From positions 50,650,443 through 50,714,442 of the forward strand of contig CP136068.1 in NCBI GenBank assembly GCA_032622095.1: DNA of 64,000 nt. The letters are read 5' to 3'. The notes under the pieces were generated by a model. It saw only the letters and a program-made list of their open reading frames with translations. It had not been told where the DNA came from and searched no databases. This document shows, in pieces, positions 59,560 to 64,000 of this stretch. The position numbers and the translations under genes are program-made. This DNA is from Siphonodentalium dalli (lineage: Eukaryota; Mollusca; Scaphopoda; Gadilida; Siphonodentaliidae). The number at the start of each line of letters is the position of its first letter. Position 1 is the first letter of the stretch.

Positions 59560-59890
59560 AAATATCTGCATATAAATACTAAATATCTGCATATAACGAC
59601 AAAATATCTGCATATAAAGACAACATATCTACATATAATGACAAAGTATCTACATATAAAGACAAAGCATCTACATATAATGACAAAGTATCTACATATA
59701 GTGACAAAGTATCTGCATATAAAGACAAAGTATCTGCATATAAAGACAAAGTATCTGCATATAAAGACAAAGTATCTGCATATAATGACAAAGTATCTAC
59801 ATATAAAGACAAAGTATCTACATATAATGACAAAGTATCTGCATATAAAGACAAAATATATGCATATATTGACAAAGTATTGCATATAAA
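59560..59890 (-). repeat. 21-bp minisatellite, right foldback arm
   Basis: About 15 units of the inverse unit (TCTGCATATAATGACAAAGT type), with AAAGACAAAG variants more common than in the left arm. The arms therefore pair in register but have diverged in unit order. Confidence 0.9.
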
Positions 59891-59933
59891 GACAATCGGC
59901 AATATAAGGCAGCTATGGCGTTCCATAGTTTAG

Positions 59934-60472
59934 TAGTGAAACACCATGCTCATGCATATCAATGTTCAGTAGGTCTACTATAAGACTCATGCACGTTCAA
60001 TTTATGAGACGGTCATAATATAAGTAATGTATTACAATCGACAATAATACCCAGACAAATGTTTTTACGATCCATTTTGTTAATAGGCCCTATATAACAG
60101 TTTATCGTATCTTCACATAATTTTAATAAAAATGACCTATATATAGACAATTGACGTTAATTTCAGTGTAAATTAGAATGTATTTACTATTTACATATAT
60201 AGTTCACTAGTATTCATTACTGGATTCACTCGCACATTTAATATGCCAATAAGAGCATGTATAATAATAAAACCAACAATAGTACACCTTATTATGACCT
60301 CAATTTGTGGGTCGATAGTCCGAAAGTCATGGTTGTATGTTGAAGCAACAGAAGCGGGGGGTAAAAGCTATCTTCCTGCTTGAAAGCGGAATGTTCCCTC
60401 AATAGGATAGCGACTATAGCTTACTTTCATAAATAAATGGAAATTCCGGCTCATTTCCGATTTTATCATAAA
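59934..60472. other. No gene recognised
   Basis: AT-rich spacer between the foldback element and a Helitron-like end. Confidence 0.35.
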
Positions 60473-60502
60473 CTAGCAAGGTTACCCGGCATTGCCCAGG
60501 TT
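60473..60502 (-). mobile_element. Lone Helitron-like 3' end
   Basis: On the minus strand: a hairpin (ACCTGG, loop GCAATG, CCGGGT; plus-strand arms 60484-60489 and 60496-60501), then AACCTTG and CTAG followed by host T. This matches the 3'-end pattern of the array at 14.7-37 kb with a different hairpin. The 5' end of this element could not be located. Confidence 0.5.
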
Positions 60503-61270
60503 AAAGTGATGTGAAATCATCTGCATGATGTGGATATTTGGTGGGAATAGAGAATACTCTTGCTCAAAGTGTTACACGTATTCTCATCAATTTTATATTC
60601 AAATAGCATCACAAAACATGATTCCTGCTCATAGAATATTATTAGTGGCTAACGTTGTCGATTGTCATTTTGTTTATCGCGATTAATCCGTTCCACCAAT
60701 AAAGAAGTATTTATTTATTTACAACTGCGTGTAGTTTAGACGTTATAAGATGAAACAAGAATATCATAAACACATTAGCCAGCAAAAATAAAAGACGACA
60801 ACATGATTTTACATATAGAGATGTATCTATCAATCTAGTGGGTTGGACTAAGATTTTGGGGACACCTGGCTATCATATCAACACGAAGATACTGAATGGA
60901 ACAGACAATTTTGTTATAATATATGAATATTAGCCAATTTAAAATGCAATCATCTGACGGTTCGAGTTCTCTCAGTTGCAAGAAAATGTGTATCTCTTAA
61001 ATGGAATGATAAATATACTGTTAATGCTTTCTTCTATGTATTGTTTGCTGGCTCATTATATGAATGTCCTCATTCCCAGTTCAGAAGATATAATTGTTCA
61101 AGTGACTTAAATGTGTCACCATTTGTCGATATTGTGAAATTTTAATGCCAAAAACTACTTAAAACGATATGGAGATGGCCTGGGGGATGACCGGTGGATA
61201 TCGTCGAATGGCAATTTTATCAATGTTAATGCATCTCTTCTCGCTATCCATGACCCAAACGGCACCAAAT
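60503..61270. other. No gene recognised
   Basis: AT-rich; may be the interior of the Helitron-like element that ends at 60473. Confidence 0.3.
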
Positions 61271-62710
61271 GTGATTTAATACACCGTATCATTAGAGAAG
61301 AACGTGTATGAATTTGGTGGAAATTAGTGCTAAATATATTTGTATCAGCTTTGGTGCGACTCCCTTCCTCATGCATGACTTTAACGACGCCAGTTTTGAC
61401 ACATTTAAACCACGTCCATTAGACTCATGGATGCATGATATAATGGAGATGATTGTATATAGGTTTGGTGATAATCGGTAGTACACAAATTATTATTATA
61501 GTTATGACACCCCCTTCTCTCACCTAAACGGCACCAATTTGACGTCTTTAAATCACACGATTATATTCCTCGTATCACGGAGAAGAAAACTATATCAATT
61601 TGGTAGAAATCTGCGCTAAAATAGTTTATTAAATCAATTGTTGATGGCCCTGTGCACCCCTGACTTGAACGGCGCCATATCCCAGAGTTGATTATGTATA
61701 AGTTTGGTGGAAATAAGTGACAAACCTATCACATCATTTTGTTTTTTGCTGCCCTCCCCTTTTTCTGCCCCTGATACCAACAGCGTCACTTTAGAGAAAA
61801 GTTTAATCTGCGCCATTATCTTTCTCGTAAAATGTTACCCCTCTTAGATCGCCTTGGTGCCATCTCGATTGTACCCCGTGGTGTCATATGTAGGACACAT
61901 ATAGACAGAAAATTAGTCGCAAATATATCTAGGCACCACATGTGGCCGTTTTAACATGCACTATTTGGGAAGAATGTGTATGAATTTGCTTGTAGTTAGA
62001 ACTAAACATTTTTTTTATCATTTTTTTGTGATCCGCCTGTCCCTATTTCGAACTCAAGCGGCGCCTCGTTTGTCACCATTAAACCACACACTTAGGCTCA
62101 CCAAGGAAATGCTATATATAATTGGCGACTATACAAATTCGTATCAAATTTAGTGCCCCCATCTCTCACCCCAAACGACACCAATCTGGCGAATCTAAAC
62201 TACACGATTAGATTCCTCTATCACGGAGAAGAATATGTATAAATCTTGTGGAAATCGGTGCTAAATATTGTTTATAATTTTTTGTGTCCCTTTCACCCTC
62301 TGTGCATCCCAACTTGTGACACCTTAAACCACACAATAAGACTCCTGATTGCATGGAGATGGTTATTTATAAGTATGGTGCTAATAGGTGACTAAACAAA
62401 TTTTTATCAAATTTAGTGCCCACCCCACCCTATTTCTCATCCAAACAGCACCGATATGACGTGTTTTTAATTCACAAGATTAGACTCCTCGTATCATGGA
62501 TAATAATGTGTATCAATTTGGTGTAAATTGGCGCTAAATATATTATGTATCAATTTTGGTGCCCCTCTCCCTTTCAGTGCACCCCTGAATCGAATTACGC
62601 CACTGTTGACAGATTTAAGCCACACGATTAGACTCCTCATACCATGCGGTGTTATTGTATAAGTGTGGTGGCATCCGTGACTAAACCCATTTTTATCAAA
62701 TTTAGAAAGG
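61271..62710. repeat. Diverged tandem array of alternating A/B monomers
   Basis: About ten imperfect monomers of 105-150 bp. A-type units contain GAAGAATGTGTATCAATTTG then GTGCTAAATAT; B-type units contain ATGGAGATGATTGTATAAGT then GTGACTAAAC. The two types alternate at 61293, 61444, 61578, 61684, 62221, 62353, 62497 and 62643, giving a dimer period near 285 bp. Open frames across it are interrupted and not coding. Confidence 0.65.
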
Positions 62711-62999
62711 TCTCCCACAATCAGGAAAGTATAGCAACATTTTAGGTTCCGTTGTGACGCCAGACTCTACTTACGTCCAATTTGTGGCCGCTATAATGGG
62801 CTAACCGGGTACTTTTTGACAATAATTTGGCCATAGGTTCACTATTGGCGGAGTCACCCCAAGAGTGGCCAAATATCGGGAATTGTTTTGACAGTAATTT
62901 GCCCCTAAGGCGGCTATGGACGAATTCACACCAAGATGGGCCATGAAGCAATGACATATGTATCTTACAATCGGGAGTCTAGCTTCATTTTAGAGCCCA
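62711..62999. other. No gene recognised
   Basis: Two related blocks mention themselves here (GACAATAATTTGGCC near 62818 and GACAGTAATTTGCCC near 62890), suggesting an old short duplication. Confidence 0.35.
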
Positions 63000-63415
63000 T
63001 TTGCCAAAGGATTTAGTCATGCAAAGAGTAAGATGGCTGCTGGCGGTCATATTTTTGGGTCCGAACGACTCCAAAGTTACTCGTTCCAATCTACATGTCA
63101 ATGTTAACATCCATGATAAATTTCATGAGGATCAGACGAACAGTACGACCTGTAACCCGTGCTAATGGATTGAATTTTGAAATCCAATATGGCCGCTGGT
63201 GGCCATGTTTTTTTCCAAATGACCCCAAAATGACCCAAAACGTTCCCATCTACATGTCCAGGTCAACAGCTATGACAAATTTCATAATGATCAGACCAAA
63301 GGTACGACCTGTAGCCTGTATTGTTGACACCTCACACACGAACACACACACGCGGACGACAGATACCAAGCCATGGCAATAGCTCAAACTTTACAAGGTT
63401 GAGCTAAAAATAGAC
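63000..63415 (+). repeat. Dispersed repeat, copy 2, with terminal hairpin
   Basis: Shares blocks with 9091-9465. It contains two internal relatives of a GGCYGCTGGYGGYCAT block (near 63029 and 63190), a CA-rich tract at 63333-63352 and a terminal hairpin (AGCTCAA 63381-63387 with TTGAGCT 63399-63405) followed by AAAAA. The class is not resolved. Confidence 0.5.
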
Positions 63416-64000
63416 CAAAATATCACATTTTTCGAATGACCTTGACCGTAGCAATTGACCTTGACTATATATGTCAAAGTGACTCAGTCCGCTTGATGAA
63501 CCATTATTGACACTATAAGTTAAGATCATTTCTTCAAACACATGGTTTGTTGGTTCTCAAGATTGGCCTTTTAAAATTTGTCTCCAGATATTTTATGCCG
63601 TTGCCATGGAAACCTGATTTTATCCCGACACAGGACCCCCACTCGGGCACCCCTCCAAAAAGTTTTCTCTATGAATAAGCAAGTTATCTTTAAAGTTTCA
63701 TGCTTTAGTCACTAAAGTCAAGATTCAACCCCTAAGAAACTCCACTATTGGCATTTAGTGCCAAATTACAGCCAATTGGATGTATATGTTGTAACAGTAT
63801 AGGCCTACTATGTTGGGCCATACTGTACACTCCACATTATTCGCTGTATTGTGCTCTAAATGTATGTATTTCCATGCAAGCACACTCAAGATCATCACAA
63901 AGTATAATTATTCGCATATTTTCAGTATTAGATGCCATAACATGGATAAAAAACGACCGTTTGAGGCTGGTTGCTATGGAAAAACAATTTCATAGCAACG
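63416..64000. other. No gene recognised
   Basis: Contains AATGACCTTGAC-type words typical of dispersed repeats, but no definable element or exon before the window ends. Confidence 0.35.

Larger units (their letters stand above)
57950..59927. mobile_element. Foldback-type transposon with minisatellite arms
   Basis: A 1978-bp element whose two ends are inverted copies: TATGGAACGCCATAGCTGCC and its complement, then TTATATTGCCGATTGTC, then a 21-bp minisatellite running inward on each side. GTTTAG lies directly outside both ends (57944-57949 and 59928-59933), a 6-bp target duplication. This is the architecture of Drosophila FB and sea-urchin TU foldback elements. The middle (about 58300-59540) has no recognisable transposase, so the copy is non-autonomous. 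Confidence 0.85.

Overview
The window reads as nuclear DNA of a metazoan, most likely a marine invertebrate. It is AT-rich, gene-poor and crowded with repeats. It has spliceosomal exon borders, LINE retrotransposons, Helitron-type ends, MITEs with clean target duplications and several minisatellites. The palindrome TACATGTA recurs throughout; I associate that with lophotrochozoan and amphioxus DNA, but that is background knowledge and does not fix the species. No bacterial operons, rRNA, tRNA or CRISPR were found.

Layout. 1-14.7 kb: no host gene recognised; minisatellites (34-bp and 23-bp units, and a CpG-rich array at 7.5-8.6 kb), a TTAA-flanked MITE, a long imperfect inverted repeat (10.5-12.8 kb) and a 914-bp element with perfect 97-bp terminal inverted repeats and a 9-bp target duplication (Mutator-like). 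14,689-36,980: a 22.3-kb head-to-tail array of 15 non-autonomous Helitron-like units on the minus strand. Each unit ends in a small hairpin plus CTAG. At 11 of 14 junctions that CTAG abuts the TC start of the next unit, and the whole array sits in one A^T dinucleotide. A two-ORF APE-type LINE (25,605-30,435) has landed inside unit 10. 37-46.9 kb: mostly unrecognised sequence with an inverted-repeat element at 40.4-41.3 kb and a second copy of the TTAA MITE at 42.3-42.8 kb.

48,013-50,964 holds the one convincing host coding exon: a roughly 3-kb internal, phase 0/0 exon encoding 984 residues of charged, Ser/Lys-rich, mostly disordered protein that I do not recognise. The open frame runs past its splice donor into a MITE in the following intron. 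51-64 kb: three copies of a MITE with double-hairpin ends, a 33-bp minisatellite, a 5'-truncated LINE flanked by identical 117-bp direct repeats, a second TTAA MITE family, a complete foldback element whose arms are inverted 21-bp minisatellites (57,950-59,927), a lone Helitron-like 3' end (60,473) and diverged tandem repeats.

The only complete protein-coding unit is the LINE. The most notable structure is the Helitron concatemer, which also carries nearly 30 copies of a palindrome matching the NRF1 consensus.
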